A DNA stretch of 64,000 bases. Source: Paraburkholderia nodosa DSM 21604 (GTDB lineage: Bacteria > Pseudomonadota > Gammaproteobacteria > Burkholderiales > Burkholderiaceae). The stretch covers positions 62,001-126,000 of the forward strand of contig NZ_JAFA01000005.1 of the NCBI RefSeq assembly GCF_000519185.1, read 5' to 3'. Position 1 is the first letter of the stretch, and each line of letters starts with the position of its first letter. Positions 1 through 9,595 of this stretch are shown here, piece by piece. The translations under genes and the position numbers were made by a program. The notes under the pieces were generated by a model, which ran no database searches, had not been told where the DNA came from, and saw only the letters and a list, made by a program, of their open reading frames with translations.

Positions 1-1
1 C

Positions 2-1072
2 TTCGGCGTGAGTCCGGCGCAGAGCAGCCTCTCGCTCTCGTTCACGACGGCCGCGCTCGCCATCGCGATCTTCGTCGCGGGCTTCGTCTCCGAAGGCTGG
101 AGCCGGCGCGGCATGATGACCGCGTCGCTGTGCGCCTCGTCGCTGCTCACGCTCGCCACTGCCTTCGTGCCGCACTGGCACCAGCTGCTCGTGCTGCGCA
201 CACTCCAGGGCATCGCGCTCGGCGGCGTGCCCGCCGTGGCCATGGCCTGGCTCGCCGAGGAAATGCACCCGGACGGCCTCGGCCTCTCGATGGGCCTCTA
301 CGTGGGCGGCACGGCGATCGGCGGCATGGCCGGACGCGTGATCACGGGCATCGCCACCGACCTGTTCGGCTGGCGCGCGGCCGTGGCCGTGATCGGCGTG
401 CTCGGGCTCGCCTCCATGTTCGCGTTCCGCTCGCTCCTGCCGCCCTCGCGCCACTTCGTGCCGAAGAGCGGCCTCGGTTTCGCGCATCACCGCGCGGCGC
501 TGCTGCGCCATTTCGCGCGGCCGGGCCTGCCCATGCTGTTCGCCATGGGCTTCGTCCTGATGGGCAGCTTCGTCACGCTCTACAACTACATCGGCTACCG
601 GTTGATCGCGGCGCCTTATCACATGAGCCAGGCGGCCATCGGCGCGATTTTCCTCGTCTACCTGACCGGCGTGGTCGCCTCGCCGTGGTCGGGCCGCATG
701 GCCGACACGTTCGGGCGCGGCCGCGTGCTGATCGCCAGTCTCGCGCTGATGCTCACGGGCGTCGTGCTCACACTGTTCACGCCGCTCTCGGCGATTGCGG
801 CGGGCATCGCCTGCCTGACCATCGGCTTCTTCGCGGGGCACGCGGTGGCGAGCGGCTGGGTCGGCCGGCTCGCGCGCGAAGCGAAGGGCCAGGCCGCCGC
901 GCTTTACCTGCTCGCCTATTACCTCGGGTCGAGCGTGATGGGGTCGATCGGCGGACACTTCTGGGCCGGTGCAGGCTGGGGCGGCGTGGCCGGCCTCGTG
1001 ATCGTGCTACTGGTCGTGGGGCTCGCGCTGGCGCTCACGTTGCGCGGGCGCGAGCGCGCCGGAGCGGCCTGA
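2..1072 (+). CDS. MFS transporter, 5'-truncated by the window edge
   Basis: The reading frame is open from the first bases (F-G-V-S-P-A-Q), so the start lies upstream; the GTG at 8 is probably internal. About 356 residues remain, built of many hydrophobic helices with Gly-rich turns. A motif-A-like loop (GRMADTFGRGRV) sits between two helices in the second half, as expected of a major facilitator superfamily member. It resembles drug or arabinose-type efflux members of the DHA group, but the substrate cannot be read from the sequence. It acts in the inner membrane. The frame ends TGA at 1070-1072, followed by a 333-bp gap. Confidence 0.85.
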   Translation, partial: FGVSPAQSSLSLSFTTAALAIAIFVAGFVSEGWSRRGMMTASLCASSLLTLATAFVPHWHQLLVLRTLQGIALGGVPAVAMAWLAEEMHPDGLGLSMGLYVGGTAIGGMAGRVITGIATDLFGWRAAVAVIGVLGLASMFAFRSLLPPSRHFVPKSGLGFAHHRAALLRHFARPGLPMLFAMGFVLMGSFVTLYNYIGYRLIAAPYHMSQAAIGAIFLVYLTGVVASPWSGRMADTFGRGRVLIASLALMLTGVVLTLFTPLSAIAAGIACLTIGFFAGHAVASGWVGRLAREAKGQAAALYLLAYYLGSSVMGSIGGHFWAGAGWGGVAGLVIVLLVVGLALALTLRGRERAGAA

Positions 1073-1405
1073 GCCCGCGAAGCCGCCCGCGCGGCATGCA
1101 ACCTGCGCACTCGCGCCTTTGTGTGCTGCGTGCGACCGCGAATCGAAAGGCGTCCGTAATATTCAGACGACTCGCGATTTGCGGGTCGCGCGTATCGGAC
1201 TGCAGCGCAACGCCGCCTCTGGCGGGCTTTTTCGGCGCGGCATCTGCTTCACGGGGAGCCTCGCGGCGCACACGCGCGCCGCCGTGCGCGCCGCCCTCAC
1301 CTATACTCGATTTCAGGCCCGGGGCCGCAGCGCCATGCCATTGACATGGCGACGAGAACGACAACCACTGCGAGCCTTCGTCGCCCATACGATAAGGAGA
1401 CGAGC
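1073..1405. other. Intergenic region between MFS gene and small membrane protein
   Basis: No convincing gene lies here; frames that cross it are shadows. A TATACT hexamer at 1302-1307 could serve as the -10 box for the small ORF at 1406, with a leader near 95 nt, but no good -35 stands upstream. A TTGACA at 1341-1346 has no matching -10 box 16-18 bp downstream. Confidence 0.4.
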
Positions 1406-1591
1406 ATGGAAGGTTATTTCACGATCGGCGATTTCGTGATGATCATCCCGATGGCCCTCGCTGGCGCGCTCTTTCTTGGCGCCGTGCCGTGCGCGACGGA
1501 ATTCAGACACAACACGCTGCGCGTGATCGGCGCGCTGATCGGCGTACTCGCGGCCGTTGCGCTCGTCGAGACACTACCGGCGCTGATGTAG
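1406..1591 (+). CDS. Small hydrophobic membrane protein (61 aa), unknown function
   Basis: The ATG at 1406 was chosen because a strong ribosome site (AAGGAG at 1394-1399) stands 6 nt before it; a longer frame from 1346 lacks one. The product has two hydrophobic stretches (about residues 8-25 and 36-55) separated by a short polar hairpin with T-E-F-R-H-N, so a two-helix inner-membrane hairpin is likely. I do not recognise a family. It stands alone, convergent with the desaturase downstream. The clear ribosome site and transmembrane character argue for a real gene. Confidence 0.6.
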   Translation: MEGYFTIGDFVMIIPMALAGALFLGAVPCATEFRHNTLRVIGALIGVLAAVALVETLPALM

Positions 1592-1730
1592 CGGACGTTT
1601 GCCGTACGCTTCATACGCACGGCGTTCGTGATGCGCCGGCGCGCGAGGTGACGAAGCGACGAAGCGGCATCCTCGCGGCTCGAAGCGCCGCGGCTTGCGC
1701 GCACGCGCGCCACTCGCTCGCCCCTCCCTC

Positions 1731-2759
1731 TCAGCCGGAATCGACGCCCGGCTGCAAGCCCTTGAACTGACGCAACGCAGCAGCCAGATATCCCGTTCGC
1801 GCGGCAGCGCCTGCGGCCTCTTCGGCGTGCACGAGCGCGGGCAGCGCCGTCCACGGCAGCGTCGGATGCAGATGATGCTGGCGATGCAGATGATGATTCA
1901 TCAGCAGCACGCCCAGCGCGCGCGGCACGCGAAAATCCCGCGCGCGTCCCGGTTCGTCGAGCGCGACGCCGTAGTGCGGCAGGTTGTCGGCAAGCGAGAG
2001 CCACAGTCCGCGCAGGTACAGCGCCGCGAGCAGCACGGGCCAGGCCTTGCCGTAGAGGGCGAACGAAGCCGCATAAAGGGCGAGCGACGCAAGCCAGTCG
2101 CGCCGCGCGCGGCGGCGCCTCACGGGATCGGCGGCGTGGTTCGCGAAGAGCCGCTGCACCTGCACGCCTTCGCGGCCATGCGTGCCCACGCCGCGCACAA
2201 TGACGGCGCGCGCGAGCCGCACCGGCACAAACGCCAGAAGCGGCAGCAGCAATTCGGCGAGGTACAGGCCGCCCATCAGCCGCCCGTAGTACGCCACGCG
2301 CCGACGCCAGCGCGAGCCGCTCGCGTCGTGCGTGTCGTGCACATCGGGCCGGTCGAACGGCTCGCGCGTGAAGCGGTGATGCATCAGGTGTCCGAAACGC
2401 ACGGCGTCGAACGGCATCGCCAGACCGATCGAGAGCGCGCGGGCGAGCCACTCGTTCACGCGCCGGTCGCGCGCCAGTTGTCCGTGTATGCCTTCGTGAA
2501 TGAGGCCCCAGTGGATCGGCGTGGCAAGCACGACGGGCGCAAGCGTCGCCAGCAGCGCGAGCGTCGGTCCGCCCGCCGCGTCCAGCAAGAGCGGCAATCC
2601 GATGAGTTCGTAGCTAAGCGCCGTGAACGCGAACGCGATCAGCGCGGCGTTCATGCGGGCCGCCGTTGCGGGCTGGGGTGAGTGGGTTGGCCGCCTGGCG
2701 GGTTCAGCGCGGGTGGCGGACGGGGAAAGCGCTTCAGTTTCGGCGCTCAAGGACTCCAT
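1731..2759 (-). CDS. Fatty acid desaturase family protein
   Basis: A 342-aa di-iron membrane desaturase. Three histidine boxes are visible: HEGIH at residues 88-92, HLMHH at 124-128 and HLHRQHH near residue 290, the usual eight-histidine di-iron set (Pfam FA_desaturase). Hydrophobic segments flank the boxes, giving an inner-membrane enzyme with a cytosolic active site. It would oxidise an acyl chain or related lipid; the exact substrate is unknown. The start MESLSAETEA at 2759 was preferred to an upstream in-frame Met at 2918 because the extra N-terminus is Arg/Ser-rich and lies over the neighbouring terminator. It appears monocistronic. Confidence 0.82.
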   Translation of the reverse strand: MESLSAETEALSPSATRAEPARRPTHSPQPATAARMNAALIAFAFTALSYELIGLPLLLDAAGGPTLALLATLAPVVLATPIHWGLIHEGIHGQLARDRRVNEWLARALSIGLAMPFDAVRFGHLMHHRFTREPFDRPDVHDTHDASGSRWRRRVAYYGRLMGGLYLAELLLPLLAFVPVRLARAVIVRGVGTHGREGVQVQRLFANHAADPVRRRRARRDWLASLALYAASFALYGKAWPVLLAALYLRGLWLSLADNLPHYGVALDEPGRARDFRVPRALGVLLMNHHLHRQHHLHPTLPWTALPALVHAEEAAGAAARTGYLAAALRQFKGLQPGVDSG

Positions 2760-2868
2760 GGTGATTCCTCGCGGCAAAGGCTGCCGCGACGTTAGCAGGG
2801 CCACATGACAAAGCGAAGAACGGCGCGCCGTGCGGCCATGGCCGATCTGCGCCCGGGCGTTCGCGCAT

Positions 2869-2899
2869 AAAAAAACCGCCTCGCGAGGAGACGGTTTTT
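2869..2899 (-). terminator. Rho-independent terminator after the aldo/keto reductase
   Basis: Read on the minus strand, an inverted repeat with CCG and CTC-type arms around a short loop is followed by a run of seven T. The A-run on the other side makes it nearly symmetric. It lies just past the reductase stop at 2928. Confidence 0.8.
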
Positions 2900-2927
2900 G
2901 GCGCCGGGAAGCAGGCAAGCGTGACGC

Positions 2928-3971
2928 TCAGATGGGCTGATCGGTCGACGGCTTCTCCCACAGGTTCACGCCGCCCTCGGTCGCATAGCGGTCGATCTCT
3001 GCGAGTTCTTCCTTCGAAAACTCGAGGTTCTTCAGCGCGGCGACGTTCTCGCGCACCTGTTCCGCTCGGCTCGCGCCGATCAGCGCCGAGGTCACGCGGC
3101 CGCCGCGCAGCGTCCAGGCGATCGCCATCTGCGCGAGGCTCTGGCCGCGACGCAGCGCGAGGTCGTTGAGCTTGCGCACGTGCCCGATGTTCTGCTCGCT
3201 CAGGTGCTCGCTCTTGAGCGAGCCGCCGCCCGGACGGTTCACGCGCGCGTCTTCGGGCACGCCGTTCAGGTACTTGTTCGTGAGCACGCCCTGCGCGAGC
3301 GGCGTGAACGCAATGCTGCCCGTGCCCAGGTCCTCGAGCGTGTCGAGCAGTTCTTCCTCGACCCAGCGGTTGAGCATGTTGTAAGACGGCTGGTGAATGA
3401 GCAGCGGCACCTTGTACTCGGCGAGGAGCTTGGCCATTTCGCGCGTCTTCGCGGGCGAATACGACGAGATGCCGACATAGAGCGCCTTGCCCTGCTGCAC
3501 GGCCGTGGCCAGCGCGCCCGCCGTCTCTTCGAGCGGCGTTTCCACGTCGAAGCGGTGCGAATAGAAGATGTCGACGTAGTCGAGGCCCATGCGCTGCAGG
3601 CTCTGGTCGAGGCTCGCGAGCACGTACTTGCGCGAGCCGCCGCCCTGGCCGTACGGACCCGGCCACATGTCCCAGCCGGCCTTCGACGAGATCAGGAGTT
3701 CGTCGCGGTACGGACGGAAATCGTCCTTGAAAATGCGGCCGAAGTTGGTTTCGGCGCTGCCGTACGGCGGGCCGTAGTTGTTCGCGAGGTCGAAGTGCGT
3801 GATGCCGAGATCGAACGCGGTGCGCAGGATATCGCGCTGGGTCGAGATCGGCGTGGTGTCGCCGAAGTTGTGCCACAGACCGAGCGACAGCGCGGGCAGC
3901 TTGAGCCCCGACTTGCCGCAAAAGCGGTACTGCATGTCCGAATAGCGTTCTGAGGCTGCTTCGTAAGCCAT
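2928..3971 (-). CDS. mgrA: Aldo/keto reductase, L-glyceraldehyde 3-phosphate reductase type
   Basis: A 347-aa (alpha/beta)8-barrel NADPH oxidoreductase of the AKR14 (YghZ/Gpr) type, which reduces L-glyceraldehyde 3-phosphate and detoxifies methylglyoxal. The N-terminal strand YRFCGKSGLKLPALSLG and the segment FDLANNYGPPYGSAE (Asp61 and Tyr66 of the catalytic tetrad) match the family, with the catalytic Lys in SSKAGWD and His in YSHRFD. The C-terminal cofactor loop IGASRAEQVREN is present. Length equals E. coli YghZ (346 aa). It is a single gene with its own terminator. Confidence in the family is high; in the precise physiological substrate, moderate. Confidence 0.88.
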   Translation of the reverse strand: MAYEAASERYSDMQYRFCGKSGLKLPALSLGLWHNFGDTTPISTQRDILRTAFDLGITHFDLANNYGPPYGSAETNFGRIFKDDFRPYRDELLISSKAGWDMWPGPYGQGGGSRKYVLASLDQSLQRMGLDYVDIFYSHRFDVETPLEETAGALATAVQQGKALYVGISSYSPAKTREMAKLLAEYKVPLLIHQPSYNMLNRWVEEELLDTLEDLGTGSIAFTPLAQGVLTNKYLNGVPEDARVNRPGGGSLKSEHLSEQNIGHVRKLNDLALRRGQSLAQMAIAWTLRGGRVTSALIGASRAEQVRENVAALKNLEFSKEELAEIDRYATEGGVNLWEKPSTDQPI

Positions 3972-4205
3972 GGTCTGAATCCTCGGCGAAAACGGGAAGT
4001 GAGCGAAGGGATGGGTGCGACGCGCCGTGGGGCGCGCCGCTCGCGTGAGGCAGCTATGTTAGCCAATCCGCCCAAGCCGTGCAGATGCCCACTATGCGGG
4101 AAAGGCGATGGAGAGCGCGTGTCAGGCCGGTGGAAAACCCGCACCCTGGACGCGCCGCGGCCACTCGCCTACACTGCGGCGTCCATCCTTTGCGAGAGGT
4201 TGTTC

Positions 4206-4412
4206 ATGGCCAAAGCGATTTCGATCGCGCTCATCGCCTGTGGCGTCGTCCTGTTGTACTTCGGCGGCCAGTCGCTCCATTCGTTCGCGAACGACATGTC
4301 GCGTCTGTTCACCGGCGCGCCCACCGACCGCACGATCCTCCTGATTGGGGGCGGCATCGCCGCGACGCTCGCGGGCATCACCGGGCTCGCGATGTCGGGG
4401 CGCCGGCGCTAG
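4206..4412 (+). CDS. DUF3185 family small membrane protein
   Basis: A 68-aa protein starting MAKAISIALIACG. The ATG at 4206 follows GAGAGG with good spacing, so the longer frame from 3999 was rejected. There are two hydrophobic helices (about residues 4-20 and 44-62) joined by a polar loop with GGQSLHSFANDMSRLF and GAPTDRT. This layout fits the DUF3185 family, seen widely in betaproteobacteria and of unknown role. It is divergent from the reductase and convergent with the dioxygenase. Confidence 0.75.
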   Translation: MAKAISIALIACGVVLLYFGGQSLHSFANDMSRLFTGAPTDRTILLIGGGIAATLAGITGLAMSGRRR

Positions 4413-4434
4413 GCGCAAGCACGGCGGCGTCGGC

Positions 4435-5196
4435 TCAGAACTTCACCTCGGGCTTCGACGCCGAGCGCGTGCCCGGCAGCGGCACGTTGCTCGCGCCGTG
4501 ATAGGTGTACACGAGCGAAAACTTCACCTGATCGCTCTGGTTTTGCCCCGCCGAATGCAGCGTGTTGCAGTGGAAGAAGACCACATCGCCGGCGGCGAGC
4601 GTCGGGGCGATGGCGCGATCGATCCACACCTTGTTCTCGGGCAGGTCGGCGCGGAAGAATTTCGCGGGGTCGAACTTGTCCGAAGTGAACGGCGCGTCGT
4701 GCGAGCCCGGCACGAACCACAGGCCGCCGTTTTCCATCTTCTCCGGCCCGAGCGCGAGCCACACCGACACGAGGTCGTCGCGCTCGAACGACCAGTAGCG
4801 CACGTCGCGGTGCCAGCCCGTCAGGCTGCCGAAGTGCGGGTGCTTCGTCATCATGCAGTTGTGATGCGCGCACGACAGCACCGGCTCCTCGCCGAAATAC
4901 AGCTCCATCCACCCCGCGATTTCCGGCGACGTGGCCCACTCGCGATACAGCGCGTGGCGCGAATAGGCGTCGAGCAGGCGCCGCACCGTATGGCCGCCAG
5001 GGGCATCCTTCGATTCGGGCGCGCCGGGGTAGCGCAGATCGGCTTCGAATTCGAGCGGCGCGGCGGCCGCCTGCAACTGCTCCTGCGCAACCCGCTTGAT
5101 CGCCTCGCAGCGCTCGGGCGAGACGAGCCCCGGCACGACCACGAAGCCGCGCTCGCGCAGCGCCTGCACCTGTTCTTTCTTTGAATGGACTGACAT
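4435..5196 (-). CDS. Phytanoyl-CoA dioxygenase (PhyH) family protein
   Basis: A 253-aa non-haem Fe(II)/2-oxoglutarate dioxygenase fold. The iron ligands are visible as HRD in TGWHRDVRYW and the distal His in HCNTLHSAG; PGSH and the C-terminal strand with FSLVYTYHG are typical of PhyH. It would hydroxylate an unknown small substrate in the cytoplasm with 2-oxoglutarate. The start MSVHSKKEQV at 5196 was chosen over an upstream in-frame ATG (5430) because the family begins with such a short lead into a helix and the extension is low-complexity. A perfect 15-bp inverted repeat lies about 40 nt upstream of this start. Confidence 0.82.
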   Translation of the reverse strand: MSVHSKKEQVQALRERGFVVVPGLVSPERCEAIKRVAQEQLQAAAAPLEFEADLRYPGAPESKDAPGGHTVRRLLDAYSRHALYREWATSPEIAGWMELYFGEEPVLSCAHHNCMMTKHPHFGSLTGWHRDVRYWSFERDDLVSVWLALGPEKMENGGLWFVPGSHDAPFTSDKFDPAKFFRADLPENKVWIDRAIAPTLAAGDVVFFHCNTLHSAGQNQSDQVKFSLVYTYHGASNVPLPGTRSASKPEVKF

Positions 5197-5717
5197 GGGA
5201 CTTCCGTATGCGATCTCGATGCGAGCAAGGGCCGCAGCCCTGGTCGCTTCGTTAAGCGACCAGGGCTGAGGCGTCGGCGCGCGCCGACTCATCGATTGTA
5301 AAGCGTGCCGGCACGACGGGAAGGACCACGCGCTCACACGAGGTGGCTCCATGCGCGCCGCAAATCGAGCTGCACGCGAATGGCGCGCGCGCACCGCGAT
5401 GAGGACAAAGGGCGGGATCGTGTGCATCAAAGACGCGCAGGGCCGGGTATTAACCGACTTTCTGCCGTCATGAATCGCGTGTAGCCTGCCGTGATGTTGT
5501 TTTACGTCGCCGAATTCTCATCGCACGCTCGGATCGCCGTGAACGCCTTGCCACCCAAGGCGCTCCAACAGAAGAATCCGTCGCGTCGCGTCTTACGCCG
5601 CGCCATGCGGCCTGTCTCCCGTCCACCCAGATCGTGACGCCCTGGAAGACAGGCACGTTTGCTGCTCGATGCAAAGCGTCGCGCAAGGCGCACCTCGAAC
5701 CCGATTGCTCAACCGCC
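5197..5717. other. Intergenic region between dioxygenase and Arg-rich ORF
   Basis: Apart from the 15-bp inverted repeat at 5235-5268, which probably belongs to the dioxygenase leader, nothing convincing is seen. Small frames here (for example 5468-5719 minus) lack ribosome sites and recognisable products. Confidence 0.4.
5235..5268 (-). repeat. Perfect 15-bp inverted repeat with 4-nt loop upstream of the PhyH gene
   Basis: The arms CAGCCCTGGTCGCTT and AAGCGACCAGGGCTG are exact reverse complements around CGTT. No T-run follows on either strand, so it is not a standard terminator. It sits 39 nt before the dioxygenase start and would form a very stable hairpin in its 5' leader, or an operator. 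Confidence 0.75.
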
Positions 5718-6086
5718 ATGCATACCCTCTTCGATACTCAACGCATGACCCACGCCGCCCACACAGCCCTGAAAGCGGCACGCCCCGCCCGCCGTCACCT
5801 GGTGCGCGCACTGCGACACCACGCCGCCCGCACCCGCGCGCTCACGCAACAAGTGCGCGAAGTGAAGCCCGTCGACAATATGCGCAGCTGGTTCCACTCG
5901 TTCTTCGCCGTGCTGCGCATGCGCTCGGGCACGCGTCATTTCTCGCTGCGCACGCTGCTCTATCGCCCGAATGCGCCGCTGCGCACGCTGGCCGCGCCTT
6001 CCACGGTTCATGTGGCGCGCAGCACGCGCAAGCCGCGCCGGATGGCCGCGAGCAGCGCGGGCTGGTTCGGCTTCGCGATGCGCTGA
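5718..6086 (+). CDS. Arg/His-rich basic hypothetical protein (122 aa)
   Basis: I do not recognise this protein. From the ATG at 5718 it runs 122 residues with many Arg, His and Ala and very few acidic residues, so the pI is very high. A central stretch MRSWFHSFFAVLRMRSG may be an amphipathic helix. Third codon positions are strongly G/C and a clear terminator follows, both of which support translation. An in-frame GTG at 5634 could extend it. No signal peptide is evident. DNA, RNA or membrane-surface binding would suit the charge, but that is inference. Confidence 0.5.
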   Translation: MHTLFDTQRMTHAAHTALKAARPARRHLVRALRHHAARTRALTQQVREVKPVDNMRSWFHSFFAVLRMRSGTRHFSLRTLLYRPNAPLRTLAAPSTVHVARSTRKPRRMAASSAGWFGFAMR

Positions 6087-6124
6087 GCCCGCGCGCGACC
6101 CACGCCGCGCGATCCGCAGAAAAC

Positions 6125-6162
6125 AAAAAACCCCGCACGGGCTTGCGCCCTGCGGGGTTTTT
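6125..6162. terminator. Bidirectional terminator between Arg-rich ORF and metK
   Basis: A-run, then arms CCCCGCA(C)GGGC and GCCCTGCGGGG around TTGC, then a T-run. It can serve both convergent genes. Confidence 0.88.
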
Positions 6163-6201
6163 CTTCGCTCGAGCCGGCGCGAGGCCGGCTTTTGCGAACG
6201 C

Positions 6202-7392
<1,191 letters not shown>

Positions 7393-7459
7393 GTGTCAGG
7401 CTCCTTATAGCTGGTGACGGTTGAGTTCACGTAGCCAGCTTCGGGAGCTTTGAAGCGGC

Positions 7460-7556
7460 GACGCTTTAGCGGAATTGCTGCCCAGTTGCCATGATTTGCG
7501 ATCGATCATGGTCATCCGGCTTCGCCCCGCAAGTTGTCTATTAACTCGGCGAAGCC
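7460..7556 (-). promoter_or_regulatory. Candidate SAM-II-like riboswitch in the metK leader
   Basis: Read on the minus strand: a perfect 9-bp P1 (GGCTTCGCC / GGCGAAGCC), a 21-nt loop beginning GAGTT and containing GAC and TTGCGG, then GATGA, an inserted hairpin CCATGAT / ATCATGG (7489-7511), then CCGCTAAAG and GTC. The metX SAM-II element here has the same order: P1, loop GATTT..GAC..TTGCG, TGA, inserted hairpin, GGCTAAAG, GTC. GAC/GTC and GCGG/CCGC could form the P2 pseudoknot. It departs from SAM-II at the A-rich linker, and the -10 box at 7560-7565 would place the start of transcription just inside P1. Confidence 0.45.
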
Positions 7557-7559
7557 CTT

Positions 7560-7565
7560 ATTATA
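7560..7565 (-). promoter_or_regulatory. Putative -10 box (TATAAT) for metK
   Basis: A perfect TATAAT on the minus strand, about 170 nt before the metK start. No strong -35 is seen 16-18 bp upstream. Confidence 0.45.
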
Positions 7566-7652
7566 GCGACTTCCTTAAATTGTCGCAGAGTACCCTCGCG
7601 TGCCGTTCGTCGCCTTCCCCACAGTTCGCAAGCCGTGCCGCGGAGTTGCCGC

Positions 7653-8540
7653 ATGCTAGGCAAACTCGGCTCTCGTTTCGCCATCGGCTTGCTCAAGCTG
7701 TTCGCGATCCTGCCCTATGGCTTCGTCGCGCGTCTGGGCGACGGCCTCGGCTGGCTGCTCTACCAGATCCCGAGCCGGCGCAAGCGCGTCGTTCATACGA
7801 ATCTGCGCCTGTGCTTCCCCGAGTGGAGCGACGAAAAGCGCGAGGAAGTGGCGGGGCTGCACTTCCGTCACGCCATTCGCAGCTACATGGAGCGCAGCGT
7901 GCAATGGTTCGCCTCGGCGAAGAAGCTCGAAAAAATCGTCGAGCTCGACAGCGAGATCGATCTCACCGATCCGAACCTGCCGCCTACGCTCTTCCTCGGC
8001 CTGCATTTCGTGGGTATCGAGGCGGGCTCCATGTTCCTCAACTACTCGCTGCACCGGCCGTGCGGCTCGCTCTACCAGCCGTTCTCGAACCCAGAATTCG
8101 AAGCCGCGGCCAAGGCGGGACGCAGCCGTTTCGGCGCGGAAATGGTGAGCCGCGCGGACAGCGCGCGCGCCGTGCTGCGCTGGCTGCGCGACAAGAAACC
8201 CGTGATGCTCGGCGCCGACATGGACTACGGCATGCGCAATTCCACGTTCGTGCCCTTCTTCGGCGTGCCGGCGTGCACGCTCACTGCTGTGGGGCGTCTG
8301 GCGAAGGTGGGTCATGCGCAGGTCGTACCGTTCATCGGCGAGGTGTTGCCCAATTACAAGGGTTATCGGCTGAAAGTGTTCAAACCTTGGGAAAATTATC
8401 CAACCGGCGACGACGATCTCGACGCACGCCGCATGAACGCCTTCCTCGAAGAACAGATTCCGCGCATTCCCGAGCAGTACTACTGGGTCCACAGGCGCTT
8501 CAAGACGCGGCCGCCAGGCGAGCCGAGCGTCTACCGCTGA
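7653..8540 (+). CDS. LpxL/HtrB-family lipid A late acyltransferase
   Basis: A 295-aa inner-membrane acyltransferase that adds a secondary acyl chain to Kdo2-lipid IVA. The HX4E catalytic signature is seen as H118-FVGI-E123 in [10 protein letters not shown], and further family blocks are [23 protein letters not shown] and the C-terminal [15 protein letters not shown]. The N-terminus has the usual short hydrophobic helix. The ATG at 7653 was preferred to the in-frame GTG at 7635. The gene lies between metK and dapF, as in other Burkholderiaceae, and is followed by a hairpin. Which acyl chain it transfers is not evident. Confidence 0.9.
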   Translation: MLGKLGSRFAIGLLKLFAILPYGFVARLGDGLGWLLYQIPSRRKRVVHTNLRLCFPEWSDEKREEVAGLHFRHAIRSYMERSVQWFASAKKLEKIVELDSEIDLTDPNLPPTLFLGLHFVGIEAGSMFLNYSLHRPCGSLYQPFSNPEFEAAAKAGRSRFGAEMVSRADSARAVLRWLRDKKPVMLGADMDYGMRNSTFVPFFGVPACTLTAVGRLAKVGHAQVVPFIGEVLPNYKGYRLKVFKPWENYPTGDDDLDARRMNAFLEEQIPRIPEQYYWVHRRFKTRPPGEPSVYR

Positions 8541-8557
8541 ACGTTGCACACACGATC

Positions 8558-8582
8558 GAGGCCCGGGTTTTCGCCCGGGCCT
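8558..8582 (+). terminator. Strong hairpin after the lpxL-like gene
   Basis: Arms GAGGCCCGGG and CCCGGGCCTC around TTTTCG form a 10-bp perfect stem. There is only a weak T content after it, so termination may be incomplete. Confidence 0.6.
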
Positions 8583-8586
8583 CGCT

Positions 8587-8592
8587 TACAAT
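8587..8592 (+). promoter_or_regulatory. Possible -10 box for a leaderless dapF transcript
   Basis: TACAAT ends 6 nt before the dapF ATG, so initiation would fall at or next to the start codon. No good -35 is seen; the position falls inside the preceding hairpin. Confidence 0.3.
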
Positions 8593-8598
8593 AACGGC

Positions 8599-9465
8599 AT
8601 GAAACTCAAATTCACCAAGATGCACGGCGCGGGCAACGACTTCGTCGTGCTCGACGGCTACAGCCAGGACCTCGCGCTCTCGCCCGAGCGCGTGCGCGCG
8701 CTCGCCGATCGCCACTTCGGCATCGGCGCGGACCAGTTGCTGCTGGTCGAGAAGCCGACCGTCGAAGGCGTGGACTTCCGCTATCGCATCTTCAATTGCG
8801 ACGGCGGCGAGGTCGAGCACTGCGGCAACGGCGCGCGCTGCTTCGTGAAATTCGTGCGCGACCGCAAGCTCACCGATTCGAACCGCGTGCGCGTGCAGGT
8901 GCAGAAGGGCACGATCACGCTCGTCGTGCAGGAAAACGGTGAAGTCGTCGTCGACATGGACCGCCCCGAGTTCGAGCCGGCGCTCGTGCCGTTCAACGCG
9001 AACGGCCTCGAAGGCCGCCGCGAAGGCAACGACACGCTCTGGCCGCTCGACGTGAACGGCGCCCGGCGCTGGGTGTCGGTCGTCTCGATGGGCAACCCGC
9101 ACGCGGTGCAGGTCGTGGACGACGTCGAGGCGTACCCGGTGAAGGCCGAAGGCGCGGTCATCGAAACGCATGCGCGTTTCCCGAACAAGGTGAATGCCGG
9201 TTTCATGCAGATCGTTTCGCGCCACGAAGTGAAGCTGCGCGTATTCGAGCGCGGCGCGGGCGAAACGCTCGCGTGCGGCACGGGCGCGTGCGCGGCCGTG
9301 GCGGCGGGTATTCGCCGCGGGCTGCTCGACACGCCCGTGAAGGTGCATACCCACGGCGGCCTGCTGACCATCGCCTGGGACGGCGCGCGCGACGAATCCA
9401 CCGCGCTCACCATGGCGGGCCCGGCCACCACGGTATTCGAAGGCGAGATCGAGCTGGCCGACTAG
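8599..9465 (+). CDS. dapF: Diaminopimelate epimerase
   Basis: A 288-aa cofactor-independent racemase converting L,L- to meso-diaminopimelate for lysine and peptidoglycan synthesis. The two catalytic cysteines are in [16 protein letters not shown] (Cys75) and ACGTGACA (Cys226). Length and the N-terminus [14 protein letters not shown] are standard. No Shine-Dalgarno precedes the ATG, and a TACAAT hexamer at 8587-8592 ends only 6 nt before it, so the transcript from that site would be nearly leaderless. Confidence 0.97.
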   Translation: MKLKFTKMHGAGNDFVVLDGYSQDLALSPERVRALADRHFGIGADQLLLVEKPTVEGVDFRYRIFNCDGGEVEHCGNGARCFVKFVRDRKLTDSNRVRVQVQKGTITLVVQENGEVVVDMDRPEFEPALVPFNANGLEGRREGNDTLWPLDVNGARRWVSVVSMGNPHAVQVVDDVEAYPVKAEGAVIETHARFPNKVNAGFMQIVSRHEVKLRVFERGAGETLACGTGACAAVAAGIRRGLLDTPVKVHTHGGLLTIAWDGARDESTALTMAGPATTVFEGEIELAD

Positions 9466-9595
9466 CGCGCACCATCGGCGTCGTGCGGCGTGCGCAACGA
9501 GAGAACGTCGCGCCGCACGATTACGCAAAAACAATCAACCGCATGACAGCCTGCGCGCCGCCGTGCGCGCCTCACAACTACAACGCGTCCACAAC

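Noticed and set aside
1341..1346. TTGACA as a promoter -35 for the small ORF at 1406
   Set aside because: No acceptable -10 box 16-18 bp downstream.
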